Source: Chloroflexota bacterium
GTDB lineage: Bacteria; Chloroflexota; UBA6077; JACCZL01
Length of the DNA stretch: 64,000 nt
NCBI GenBank assembly: GCA_020845495.1
Contig: JADLFM010000128.1
Span: 248,001 to 312,000, forward strand
Direction of reading: 5' to 3'
In this document: in pieces, positions 1 through 7,309 of the stretch
Numbering within the stretch: position 1 is the stretch's first letter
Layout of the letters: every line of letters begins with the position of its first letter
Made by a program: the position numbers and the translations under genes
The notes under the pieces: generated by a model
What the model was told of the DNA's origin: nothing
What the model saw: the letters and a program-made list of their open reading frames with translations, nothing else
The model's database searches: none

Positions 1-2
1 CG

Positions 3-440
3 AGTCGTGCCGTTGCCCAACGGCTGGCATCGCAGGCGAAGTCAAAGAAGCGTCGCGCGCCGCGCCCCGACATGCCGGCGCCCGAGGGAGGCACGCCCTC
101 CCCAGAGGCGACCGCATCGGTGTCACCTACCGTCGAGCAGATTCTCGATGAGGTCGTGCCGTCCGGCGCCGGATCGCGCGCTGCCGCATCGCCGGTTGCC
201 ACGGCGCGGACCGCCGCGCCGGCTGGATCGCCGGTGGCGGCCGCTCCACGCCGCACGCTCGGGACCGGAACGCGTACGGGGCCTGGGCGTGCTCCGGCGC
301 ACCGCGCCGCCGCACCCCGCCGGCGCTACTCCGAGTACGCGGCCGAGTACGCGTACGTCTGGGCCGATCTCCACCGGATCGTTATCGTCGCCGGTGTCCT
401 GGTACTGTTGATGGTTGCGCTCTGGTTCGCACTCGAGTAA
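3..440 (+). CDS. Small C-terminally anchored membrane protein, 5' truncated
   Basis: The reading frame is open from the first bases of the window, so the start lies upstream and only the last 145 residues are visible; an internal ATG at 72 is possible but has no ribosome site. The visible part begins with a Lys/Arg-rich stretch (KSKKRRAPRP), continues as a low-complexity Ala/Pro/Arg-rich linker and ends in one hydrophobic helix (IVIVAGVLVLLMVALWFALE) that finishes at the stop. This is the layout of a tail-anchored or single-pass membrane protein with a disordered soluble part. I recognise no enzymatic domain. A perfect hairpin terminator follows 49 bases downstream. Confidence 0.6.
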   Translation, partial: SRAVAQRLASQAKSKKRRAPRPDMPAPEGGTPSPEATASVSPTVEQILDEVVPSGAGSRAAASPVATARTAAPAGSPVAAAPRRTLGTGTRTGPGRAPAHRAAAPRRRYSEYAAEYAYVWADLHRIVIVAGVLVLLMVALWFALE

Positions 441-488
441 CGCCCGAGGCTCGTACCGGAACCGGGTGCGGCGATATCCGAGAAGTGT

Positions 489-520
489 GAACGGGGCGGG
501 CCACCTGGCCCGCCCCGTTC
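489..520 (+). terminator. Rho-independent terminator
   Basis: A perfect 14-bp stem (GAACGGGGCGGGCC at 489-502 with its complement at 507-520) closes a 4-base loop and is followed by ATTTGT on the + strand. It lies 49 bases after the stop of the truncated first gene. It also lies downstream of the leftward wall hydrolase, which ends at 586, so it may stop transcription in both directions, although the minus-strand side lacks a T-run. Confidence 0.8.
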
Positions 521-585
521 ATTTGTGCTCCATCGTGCAGCCTCGCTGCCCGCCGCGTCAGATGCAGCGGGACCGTGACGAGCGG

Positions 586-2322
586 TTAGTACAGGCGGGC
601 GGCTCCGATGTAACGCGGCCCCCAGTAGCTATCGCTGAGGCTGGAGATCTTCACACCCGACGACTCATCCGAAGCGTGGATGAAGCGGCCGCCTCCGATG
701 TAGATCCCCGCATGCGACAGTCCTGGCATGTAGGTATTGGCAAAGAAGACGGTATCGCCCGGCTGAAGGTTGTTCATCGAGATGCGCGGCCCGCCATTCA
801 ACTGACCCCATAGCCCGCGCGAGACCGGCCTACCGAGGGCGTTGTGGATATACCAGACGAAGCCGCTGCAATCGAAGCCGCTCGGCGACGTGCCACCGAA
901 GACGTAGCGAGCACCGAGATATTTCATCGCCGCCCCGACGACCGCGCTCCCATTGCCGCCGCCCGCGACCGGAACGGGAGCCGTGACCGAGGCCGCTGCC
1001 AACCGATTCGGCGCCTGCGGTTTCGCGGCGACCGGCGCGGATGGCCTGGCGGCGGCTTGCGAGCGGGCAGCAGCCGGCTGAGCCTGGGCCAGAGTGGACT
1101 GCGCTGCCGGGCGCTGCGCGGAGGCGACATTCGCACGAGCCGGCGCGGCGGCGACGGGTGCGGCCGGTGCTGGCACCGCCGCAATCAGCGCGAGCGGCGT
1201 ACCGGTGCTGGCGCCAGCGAGCGAGTAGGTGGGTTGGGGCCGTTCGGCGCCAGGGATCGTCAGCATCGAGCCGACTTTCAGGCTGTCCGGATTGGCGATC
1301 GCGTTGAAGTCGATCAGCGGCCCAAGGTCCACCTTGTAGAAGGAGGCGATGTCGGACAGGCTCTCGCCAGCCAGAACTTCGTGCTGGATACCGTTGACGG
1401 GGAGCACCTTGAGCTTCATCCCCGGCCGAATCAGGTCGGCATCGCCGAGGTTGTTGGCGCTCAGGATCGTCCAGACGGTGACCCCAAACTGCGTCGACAA
1501 CTGTCCGAGGGTGTCGCCATCCTGGACCTCGTACTCGACCGGCGACGGCTTCGCCAGCGTTGCCGGATCGACGTTGGCGGTCTGGCCGGCCTGGACGTTC
1601 TCCTGCCGCCTCGTCTGACCGACGGCTCGCTCGGCCGTCTCCATCCCCGGCACCACAACCCGCTCGTACGGGATCTTGTGATCGGGATCGTTTGGAAGGG
1701 CGTTCGCCGTCGCAACGTCGATTGCCTCGACGTGGTACCGCTCGGCCAGATGCCCGAGCGTCTCATCTGGCTCGACGTCAGCGACCACACCCTCAACCGG
1801 TGGGATCAGCAGATCCTGGCCCGGCTGGATCATGTTTGGGTCGTCGAGTTTGTTCGAAGCAAGGATGGTGCTGATGCTGACCGAATACTCGGCCGCGATC
1901 GAGCGGATCGTGTCTCCCTCGGCCACCCGCCGTACCGCTGGCTTGAGTGGCCCGCCGCTCGTGTCGGCTGCCGATCGACCTGGCGCGGCCTCGGCCGCGT
2001 CGTCGACGCTCCGATTGGCGGTCGCATCCTGCATCGTCGTCGTAGAAGCCAGGCTCTCGGCTGCGCTGTAGTCACCCACCGCTGTGCCGAGTGCCACCTG
2101 ACTTACGCTGACGGGAGCATCAGAGATCTGACCTCGATCGGTGGTCCCGTTCCAGACGGTCACGGCTGCCGTCAGACCAACGGCCACGATGAGACCGTGG
2201 AATCCTACCCGTGCCAGCCCGCGTCGGAGGGCCGAACGTCCGCCACCATCGATTCTGCGCGCCCGCGAGAACCGGCGGCGCCGGACTCCCCTCGACAGAT
2301 GCTGGCTGCTCGTGTCGATCAT
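586..2322 (-). CDS. Secreted LysM/NlpC-P60 peptidoglycan endopeptidase
   Basis: This 578-residue protein is a probable cell-wall hydrolase that cleaves peptide stems in peptidoglycan. A basic N-terminus precedes one hydrophobic segment (about residues 43-57), which would export or anchor it. LysM repeats lie at about 131-175, 264-306 and 312-356, with a weaker one at 181-226. A Pro/Ala-rich linker (about 380-450) leads to a C-terminal NlpC/P60 domain (about 460-578) that has the catalytic Cys in GFDCSGF (C485), the His in LSHAGIYIG (H537) and a polar third residue at H549. I chose the ATG at 2322 because GAGGAA stands 5 bases upstream; an ATG 11 codons earlier has no such site. A good promoter lies about 310 bases upstream, leaving a long leader. 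Confidence 0.9.
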   Translation of the reverse strand: MIDTSSQHLSRGVRRRRFSRARRIDGGGRSALRRGLARVGFHGLIVAVGLTAAVTVWNGTTDRGQISDAPVSVSQVALGTAVGDYSAAESLASTTTMQDATANRSVDDAAEAAPGRSAADTSGGPLKPAVRRVAEGDTIRSIAAEYSVSISTILASNKLDDPNMIQPGQDLLIPPVEGVVADVEPDETLGHLAERYHVEAIDVATANALPNDPDHKIPYERVVVPGMETAERAVGQTRRQENVQAGQTANVDPATLAKPSPVEYEVQDGDTLGQLSTQFGVTVWTILSANNLGDADLIRPGMKLKVLPVNGIQHEVLAGESLSDIASFYKVDLGPLIDFNAIANPDSLKVGSMLTIPGAERPQPTYSLAGASTGTPLALIAAVPAPAAPVAAAPARANVASAQRPAAQSTLAQAQPAAARSQAAARPSAPVAAKPQAPNRLAAASVTAPVPVAGGGNGSAVVGAAMKYLGARYVFGGTSPSGFDCSGFVWYIHNALGRPVSRGLWGQLNGGPRISMNNLQPGDTVFFANTYMPGLSHAGIYIGGGRFIHASDESSGVKISSLSDSYWGPRYIGAARLY

Positions 2323-2628
2323 CGTTTCCTCACGTCGTCCGACTCGACACGGCACAGCGCCGTCCGTGCGCGATTCGGGAATCGAGAGGTCGTCAACGCC
2401 GCCACAGCGCCATGACCTCGCCGGCGGCGCGCATGCCGCCTTTGGCTGAAGCGTTCGTTGTACCCGCCAATCGCCGGGCTCCCACCGTGCCCGAGGATAA
2501 CCTGCCGCTGCTGGCGGTAGCCGTTGGTACCACGACAGCGGCTCGCCCTCGGAGGCGCTGGTGAGTCATCGCAGCCCGATCCTCGTTGGGATATTGCATG
2601 CGGTCCCTTCGGCTGGAGTGCCACGAAC
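2323..2628 (-). promoter_or_regulatory. Long GC-rich untranslated leader of the wall hydrolase, possible riboswitch
   Basis: About 300 bases separate the predicted transcription start near 2628 from the hydrolase ATG at 2322, and no convincing gene fills them. The leader has several short inverted repeats and, on the minus strand, stretches such as AGGTTATCCTCGG and CTTCAGCCAAAGGCGG that loosely recall conserved parts of the ydaO (c-di-AMP) riboswitch. That class is known upstream of LysM/NlpC-type wall hydrolase genes. I could not fit the whole consensus by eye, so this is a candidate only. Confidence 0.3.
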
Positions 2629-2634
2629 GGCCCC

Positions 2635-2663
2635 ATTCTACTTGCTACCGTCGTTTGGGTCAA
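2635..2663 (-). promoter_or_regulatory. Sigma-70-type promoter for the wall hydrolase
   Basis: On the minus strand a -35 box TTGACC (2663-2658) is separated by exactly 17 bases from a -10 box TAGAAT (2640-2635). Each box differs from consensus at one position. The predicted start near 2628 gives a leader of roughly 300 bases before the hydrolase start codon. Confidence 0.6.
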
Positions 2664-2785
2664 TATCTTGACGGTTTTGTGACGGACGTCCGCTTGACAG
2701 GTAACGGAAGCGTGGGATCGTGGCTCGAAGGTGGACATCGGCTAGACTAACGTCGGAAATCGCCGACCGGTGACGGCGCAGCACC

Positions 2786-3310
2786 ATGACCGACCGAACT
2801 GCAATCTCTTCTGTTACGCCCTCGCCCAATCCGAGTTCAGGCAGCGAGGCCGCTCCACTCTGCGAGGATGCTCCGAACCCCGGTAGGGCCGCGTCACACG
2901 CGCCTCGCTGGCGTGTCGTCATCGGGTGGTCGCTTGGGCCGGCCGCCGTCTACGCGTTCGTGAGCCTGCTTCAGGCGCTTGCGGAGGGGCACCTGACCGT
3001 CGACGTCGGATTCGGGCGGTCACTCGCGTTCTGGGTCGGGACGACTTACCTTGCACTGATCCTCTGGGGGTTCCTGCCGGCCGCCCCACACGGCTGGTAC
3101 GCCCGCCCCCGCGCGCTCATGACGTTGAGCGCCCTGGGTGCGCTCGGGGTGGCTGTCTGCGGCGGGTTCCTGGCGCTCTGGCTCGCAGACCACTGGCAGG
3201 CATCCGTAGGCACGCCGGTGCTGCTGGCGCTGGCAGTGGTGCTCGTCGCGGCGCTCGGAACGCTCTGGCTGGCCGGTCGCGCCGATCCACCGCGCCAGCC
3301 GGCGGAGTGA
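2786..3310 (+). CDS. Predicted four-helix membrane protein of unknown function
   Basis: The 174-residue product has a soluble Ser/Pro-rich N-terminus of about 45 residues and then four hydrophobic segments (about 47-63, 80-100, 110-130 and 140-163), ending in a short charged tail. The layout is that of a small integral membrane protein. I see no catalytic or transport signature and do not recognise the family. A TAGACT -10-like box at 2743-2748 would fit as its promoter, but no good -35 box accompanies it and there is no clear ribosome site before the ATG. It is transcribed away from the wall hydrolase and converges with the RraA-like gene. Confidence 0.6.
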   Translation: MTDRTAISSVTPSPNPSSGSEAAPLCEDAPNPGRAASHAPRWRVVIGWSLGPAAVYAFVSLLQALAEGHLTVDVGFGRSLAFWVGTTYLALILWGFLPAAPHGWYARPRALMTLSALGALGVAVCGGFLALWLADHWQASVGTPVLLALAVVLVAALGTLWLAGRADPPRQPAE

Positions 3311-3651
3311 TGCAGCCTACGGGCTCGTCCGGAGGTTGCAAAGGTTGCCAGCGCCGAGGCCAATGCCCGGTAGTACTGGGTCACGCCGCATGTGGCTGAG
3401 AGCCCCCACCCACTACCTTTCCCCCGTGCGCGAGAGAGGGCCGGCTGATCCGAAAGCACCGATGCGCAACCACTGGTGGCGTGACCCACTGGTGGCGTGA
3501 CCCACGAGCAAGGCCGTTGAGCCTGGCCTCAGAGGGGCCGGCCTGGTACCGGGCGCCCGGACGAGTCGGTCCGCCGCACTCTCGGCCATGCGTGTTGACC
3601 TGGCCGTGCACTTGACGTGATTGAGCCGATCCGCCCAGGCGCCTCACACTG
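3311..3651. other. Intergenic region, 341 bp, no gene seen
   Basis: This lies between two convergent genes. I see no supported coding sequence, only a 16-bp tandem duplication at 3471-3502. No hairpin followed by a T-run stands out. Confidence 0.6.
3471..3502. repeat. 16-bp tandem duplication
   Basis: The unit CACTGGTGGCGTGACC occurs twice head to tail (3471-3486 and 3487-3502), followed by a further CAC. It is noncoding and looks like a replication-slippage duplication. Confidence 0.85.
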
Positions 3652-4335
3652 TTAATGCGACATAATCTCGATCAAGCGCTCGAGGCTGAAATCCGGAGAC
3701 TGCACGAACTCCATCGTGCGGCGTTCGCGCTGTCGGATCTCGTCGACGGCGTCCGGTAGCCCCTCGGCGGCCTCGTCTGGGATCAGGACGATGCCGTTAC
3801 GGTCGGCGTGGAGAAGGTCGCCCGGCCGCACGGTCAGGCCAGAGATCGTGACCGGTACGCCGACCCTGGTGATGGCGATGTTACCGTGCGAGACGACGGC
3901 CCCAGGCGCGAAGTAGTGGAACCCGAGCGCCTCGACCTCGGCAAGGTCGCGGACGCCCCCATCCGTGATCAGCCCGATCGAGCCAAGCTTCTGAGCAGTC
4001 GTCGCCATCACTTCGCCCATGTAGCAGGAGTGCGTGCGCCTGGGACTGACGTCCTGGAACACGCATACCACCGGCTTCGGTGACGCCTCGATGGCCTTCA
4101 ACCAGTCGAAGTATCCTGCTCGGCCGGCAACCGGCCCGGGGCTGTTGTCACAGAGCGCCGTGACGGCATACCCGAGCATCGTCCCGAACTGGGGGAACAG
4201 GCAGCGGATGTCGAAGCCGGTGTAGCCCTGGGTGCGGTCACGCAGCTTGAACGGTTCGATGGCGTTGGAGATAGTCGGCGAGTCGATGGCGCACAGCTTC
4301 TCCATCAACTCGGGGGAAAAGTTGCCACGAGGCAT
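3652..4335 (-). CDS. RraA-like / 4-hydroxy-4-methyl-2-oxoglutarate aldolase family protein
   Basis: The 227-residue product belongs to the RraA/HMG-aldolase superfamily, whose members cleave 4-hydroxy-2-oxo acids or decarboxylate oxaloacetate with a divalent metal; some (RraA itself) inhibit RNase E. The family core is clear: an N-terminal IDSPTISNAIE helix, then the glycine-rich GEVMATTAQKLGS segment followed by GLITDGGVRDLAEV with the substrate and metal-binding Arg-Asp pair, and the late strand ADRNGIVLIP. I chose the ATG at 4335 because GAGGGA lies 7 bases upstream; an in-frame ATG at 4386 would add 17 residues but has no ribosome site. An enzyme role is more likely than RNase regulation. 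The substrate cannot be told from sequence. Confidence 0.82.
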   Translation of the reverse strand: MPRGNFSPELMEKLCAIDSPTISNAIEPFKLRDRTQGYTGFDIRCLFPQFGTMLGYAVTALCDNSPGPVAGRAGYFDWLKAIEASPKPVVCVFQDVSPRRTHSCYMGEVMATTAQKLGSIGLITDGGVRDLAEVEALGFHYFAPGAVVSHGNIAITRVGVPVTISGLTVRPGDLLHADRNGIVLIPDEAAEGLPDAVDEIRQRERRTMEFVQSPDFSLERLIEIMSH

Positions 4336-4421
4336 CTGGCGGTCCCTCACTCTTGGTGTCACCCGCGTCGGCGTGGGCGAGGACATGATAGGCGAGGAGG
4401 CAAGTCTCGGCAGTCAGGCGT

Positions 4422-4479
4422 CCGTGGTGAGGCGCCAGCCGTCACAGTGAGTCAGCCGTGGTGAGGCGCCAGCCGTCAC
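4422..4479. repeat. 24-bp direct repeat, two copies
   Basis: The sequence from CCGTGGTGAGG to GCCGTCAC is present identically at 4422-4445 and 4456-4479, 10 bases apart. It lies between the RraA-like gene and the TauE-type gene in noncoding DNA. No function is apparent. Confidence 0.85.
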
Positions 4480-4553
4480 CAATCCGTGGCCGGACGATGG
4501 GTGATTGCTGACCGTTTCTCCCAACCACTGATCGCTGACGGCTGAGGGCTCAG

Positions 4554-5360
4554 CTACGCGCCCAGGCCGGTCAGGACGTCGTACCAGAGACCAATGGCGA
4601 TAGTGGAGACCAGAACCCCGTAGGCCCAACGTAGGAATCGTGGCGTCGCTCGCACGCTCAAGGCGCTGCCGAACTGCGCCCCGATGATGGCGCCGACGAC
4701 GATGATCGCCGACATAATGAAGGGCACCTGGCCGGTCGCAACCTTCCCGATGGCGGCGCTGAACGCCGTGGGGAAGCCGACCGCCAGGACCGTGCCCAGG
4801 GCGATGCGGGTCGGGACGCCGACGAGGTAGATCAGCATTGGCAGCATCAGGAACGCGCCCGAGCCGTTCATCCCGATGACCAGCCCGATCGCGAAGGCCG
4901 CCGGTACGACGATCAGGGGCCGGACCGCGAGCAACTCCTCCTTCTGGAGCCCCTCGGCGCGCGACGGCAGGAACATCAGGACTGCCGCCATCGTCGCCAG
5001 TGCCGCCGTCGCGACGAGCAGGAACGCTCCTGAGACGAATGCTGAGAGGATGCCTCCGAGCAGCGCACCGAGCGTGCTGCCGATCGTCATGACCAGAGCG
5101 AGCCGCAGATGGACGCCGCCATGCCGGCGGTGCGCCAGCGCCCCGGAGAGGGTCGCGGCCGTGACTTGCACGACGGCGACGGCGCTCGCGGTCCGGATGC
5201 CGACCTCCCCGAACCCAAACCAGAGCGGGACGTACAGGAGGAGGGGGACGATGATGAGCCCGCCGCCGATGCCGAGCAGGCCGGAGAGGGTGCCGCCAAT
5301 CAGTCCCAGCACCAGAAGAACGACGCCATAGAGCGGGCTCATACCGTAGAGAATGTTCAC
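4554..5360 (-). CDS. TauE/SafE-family membrane exporter
   Basis: The 268-residue integral membrane protein matches the TauE/SafE family, implicated in export or uptake of sulfite, sulfoacetate and other small organic anions. It has two repeated halves with the typical glycine-rich loops GGTLSGLLGIGGGLIIVPLL near the N-terminus and GMNGSGAFLMLPMLIYL in the second half, and about eight hydrophobic segments. The open frame begins at a GTG (5360); the ATG at 5342 is equally plausible and neither has a clear ribosome site. A terminator hairpin ends 9 bases upstream of the GTG, so the gene probably has its own weak signals or depends on read-through from the sugar importer operon. The substrate is unknown. 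Confidence 0.85.
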   Translation of the reverse strand: MNILYGMSPLYGVVLLVLGLIGGTLSGLLGIGGGLIIVPLLLYVPLWFGFGEVGIRTASAVAVVQVTAATLSGALAHRRHGGVHLRLALVMTIGSTLGALLGGILSAFVSGAFLLVATAALATMAAVLMFLPSRAEGLQKEELLAVRPLIVVPAAFAIGLVIGMNGSGAFLMLPMLIYLVGVPTRIALGTVLAVGFPTAFSAAIGKVATGQVPFIMSAIIVVGAIIGAQFGSALSVRATPRFLRWAYGVLVSTIAIGLWYDVLTGLGA

Positions 5361-5368
5361 ACCATGAA

Positions 5369-5398
5369 GAAAGGCCCGCCATACGCGACGGGCCTTTC
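5369..5398 (-). terminator. Hairpin terminator after the ABC importer operon
   Basis: A perfect 10-bp stem (GAAAGGCCCG at 5369-5378 and its complement at 5389-5398) encloses a 10-base loop. On the minus strand it follows the stop of the last permease gene (5418) by 19 bases and is T-rich at its 3' side. It sits directly before the TauE-type gene, so it may attenuate rather than fully separate the two units. Confidence 0.65.
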
Positions 5399-5417
5399 GT
5401 CTACTCCTCGCGAAGAC

Positions 5418-6302
5418 TTAGCCTTTGACGGCTCCGGCCGTCAGGCCCGCCACATAGTACTCGACGAAGAACGAGTAGATGAGCGCGACCGGCACCGAGC
5501 CGAGCAGTGCGCCCGCCATCAACGAGCCCCAGAAGAACACGTCACCTCGGATCAACTCGTTGACGACGCCCACAGGGAGGGTCTTCATCGGGGTGGTGGT
5601 GATGAACACCAGCGAGTAGATGAACTCGTTCCAGGAGAGCGTGAAGGCGAAGATGCCGGCCGACAGGATACCCGGCATCGCCAGCGGCAGCACGATGTCG
5701 CGCAGAGCGCGGAGCCGGCTCGACCCGTCGATCATCGCGCTCTCTTCGAGCTCCTTCGGGATGCTCTTGAAGTAGCCCATCAGGAGCCAGGTGCAGAACG
5801 GGATCAGGAACGTCGGGTAGGTGAGGATCAGCGCCCAGTAGGTGTCGCCGATGCTCAGCGACTTGATGACGTCGAACATCGGGATGAAGAGCAGGGTCTG
5901 CGGCACGAGATAGCTGATGAACACCCCTACCCCGAGCACAGCCGCGCCGGCGAACCGTAACCGCGCCAGCGCATAGCCGGCCAGGATGCCGAACAGGAGC
6001 GAGATCGCCGTCGACGAGATCGAGACGATCAGCGTATTGAGCAACCAGCGGGCGTACAGGGTCTTCTGGAACAGGTAGGCGTAGTGGTCCAGGGTGGGCT
6101 TGAAGACCCAGAACGGGAAGACCCGCAGGTTGTAGAGCTCGTTGTTCGGCTTCAGGGATGCCACCAGCATCCAGTAGAAGGGGAACAGCGTCAGCACGAC
6201 GAAGAGGACCAGCGGCAGCCAGAACGTGAACACCCGTGCAGCCGGACTCGTGCGGTCTACGCCGACGCCGTGGGACTGAACGGTTGGAGCGACACTGCTC
6301 AT
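5418..6302 (-). CDS. Carbohydrate ABC transporter permease, MalG-type
   Basis: The 294-residue inner-membrane permease of a CUT1-type sugar importer has six hydrophobic segments and the cytoplasmic EAA loop (EESAMIDGSSRLRALRDIVL, about two thirds along) that docks the ATPase. The long segment between the first two helices, FPFYWMLVASLKPNNELY, is typical of MalG-like subunits. The ATG overlaps the stop of the preceding permease by 4 bases (ATGA) and has GGAGG 7 bases upstream, so the two are translationally coupled. No ATPase gene is present in the cluster; a shared MsiK/UgpC-type ATPase elsewhere in the genome is the usual solution. Confidence 0.92.
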   Translation of the reverse strand: MSSVAPTVQSHGVGVDRTSPAARVFTFWLPLVLFVVLTLFPFYWMLVASLKPNNELYNLRVFPFWVFKPTLDHYAYLFQKTLYARWLLNTLIVSISSTAISLLFGILAGYALARLRFAGAAVLGVGVFISYLVPQTLLFIPMFDVIKSLSIGDTYWALILTYPTFLIPFCTWLLMGYFKSIPKELEESAMIDGSSRLRALRDIVLPLAMPGILSAGIFAFTLSWNEFIYSLVFITTTPMKTLPVGVVNELIRGDVFFWGSLMAGALLGSVPVALIYSFFVEYYVAGLTAGAVKG

Positions 6303-7240
6303 TGCCCGGCCTCCCGACGCTGGTACCAGAGGGTCGCGACCACCAGGATCGCCATGAACGGGAACATCCAGAGGGAGATCGCCGCGCCCATGCTCAGCTC
6401 GCCGGCCGTCATACCGATCTGGTAGGCCAGGGTTGCGAGCAGGTGGGTGCTGTTTGTGGGACCCCCGCGTGTCAGGACGTAGACGAGCTGGAAGTCCGCG
6501 AAGGTCCAGATGACCGAGAAAAGGGTGACGATCGTCAGGACCGGCATCATCAACGGCAGGGTGACGTGCACGAAGCGATTCCAGGCATTCGCGCCGTCGA
6601 TGGCCGCCGCCTCGTATAGATCCTGGGAGATCGTCTGGAGCGCCGCGAGCAGCGAGATCGCGAAGAAGGGCGTTCCCCGCCAGATGTTGACCACCACCAC
6701 CGAACCCATGGCCAGGACCGGGTCACCCAGGAAGGCGATGTTCGACCGGATCAGCCCCATGTTCTTGAGTACCCAGGAGATGATCCCGTAGGTGGCATCG
6801 AAGATCCAAAGCCAGGCCAGAGTCGAGAGTGCCGTTGGGATGATCCACGGCAGCAGCAGCCCGGCCCGCACCAGGTTCTTGAGCGGGAAGCGCTGATTCA
6901 TCAACAGCGCCAGCGCCAACCCGAGTGTCAACTTGAAGGTGGTGGTGATGGCCGTGTAGACGAAGGTATTCCTGAGCGTCTGCTGGAAGATCCCGTCCTG
7001 CGCGTTGCGGATGAAGTTGTCTATCCCCACGAACTGGCCTGGCACGCCGATACGGGCGTTCACCAGGCTGTACCAGATGCCGAGAAAGAACGGATAGGCG
7101 ATGAACACCACGAGCACGATGACGGCCGGGGCCATCAGGATCAGCCCGAGGCTGCCTTCCCGCTCGAAGAGATCGCCGAAACGGCGCGTGGCCGGCTGAC
7201 GGACTTCTACACTTGCGCGCGACGTGACGCGTGTGCTCAT
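6299..7240 (-). CDS. Carbohydrate ABC transporter permease, MalF-type
   Basis: This 313-residue partner permease has an N-terminal cytoplasmic tail, six hydrophobic segments and an EAA loop (YEAAAIDGANAWNRFVHVTL). The conserved FFLGIWYSL region after the first helix is typical of MalF/UgpA-like subunits. I prefer the ATG at 7240 because AAAGG lies 7 bases upstream; the ATG at 7246 would have it only 1 base away. It lies 69 bases after the binding-protein gene and overlaps the next permease by 4 bases, giving the order binding protein, MalF-type, MalG-type in one leftward operon. Confidence 0.92.
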   Translation of the reverse strand: MSTRVTSRASVEVRQPATRRFGDLFEREGSLGLILMAPAVIVLVVFIAYPFFLGIWYSLVNARIGVPGQFVGIDNFIRNAQDGIFQQTLRNTFVYTAITTTFKLTLGLALALLMNQRFPLKNLVRAGLLLPWIIPTALSTLAWLWIFDATYGIISWVLKNMGLIRSNIAFLGDPVLAMGSVVVVNIWRGTPFFAISLLAALQTISQDLYEAAAIDGANAWNRFVHVTLPLMMPVLTIVTLFSVIWTFADFQLVYVLTRGGPTNSTHLLATLAYQIGMTAGELSMGAAISLWMFPFMAILVVATLWYQRREAGQ

Positions 7241-7309
7241 CGCCATGCCTTTCTCGCAGCCCCCTACTTCAGTGGAGGGGCGCCTGGACCCGGAGAAACG
7301 TAGGCGCTC

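Noticed and set aside
844..2415. Long + strand frame opposite the wall hydrolase
   Set aside because: Arg/Gly-rich shadow; the opposite strand has LysM repeats and an NlpC/P60 catalytic site.
2693..2698. TTGACA sequence as a + strand -35 box
   Set aside because: No -10 box occurs at 16-18 bases; the nearest TAGACT at 2743 is far too distant.
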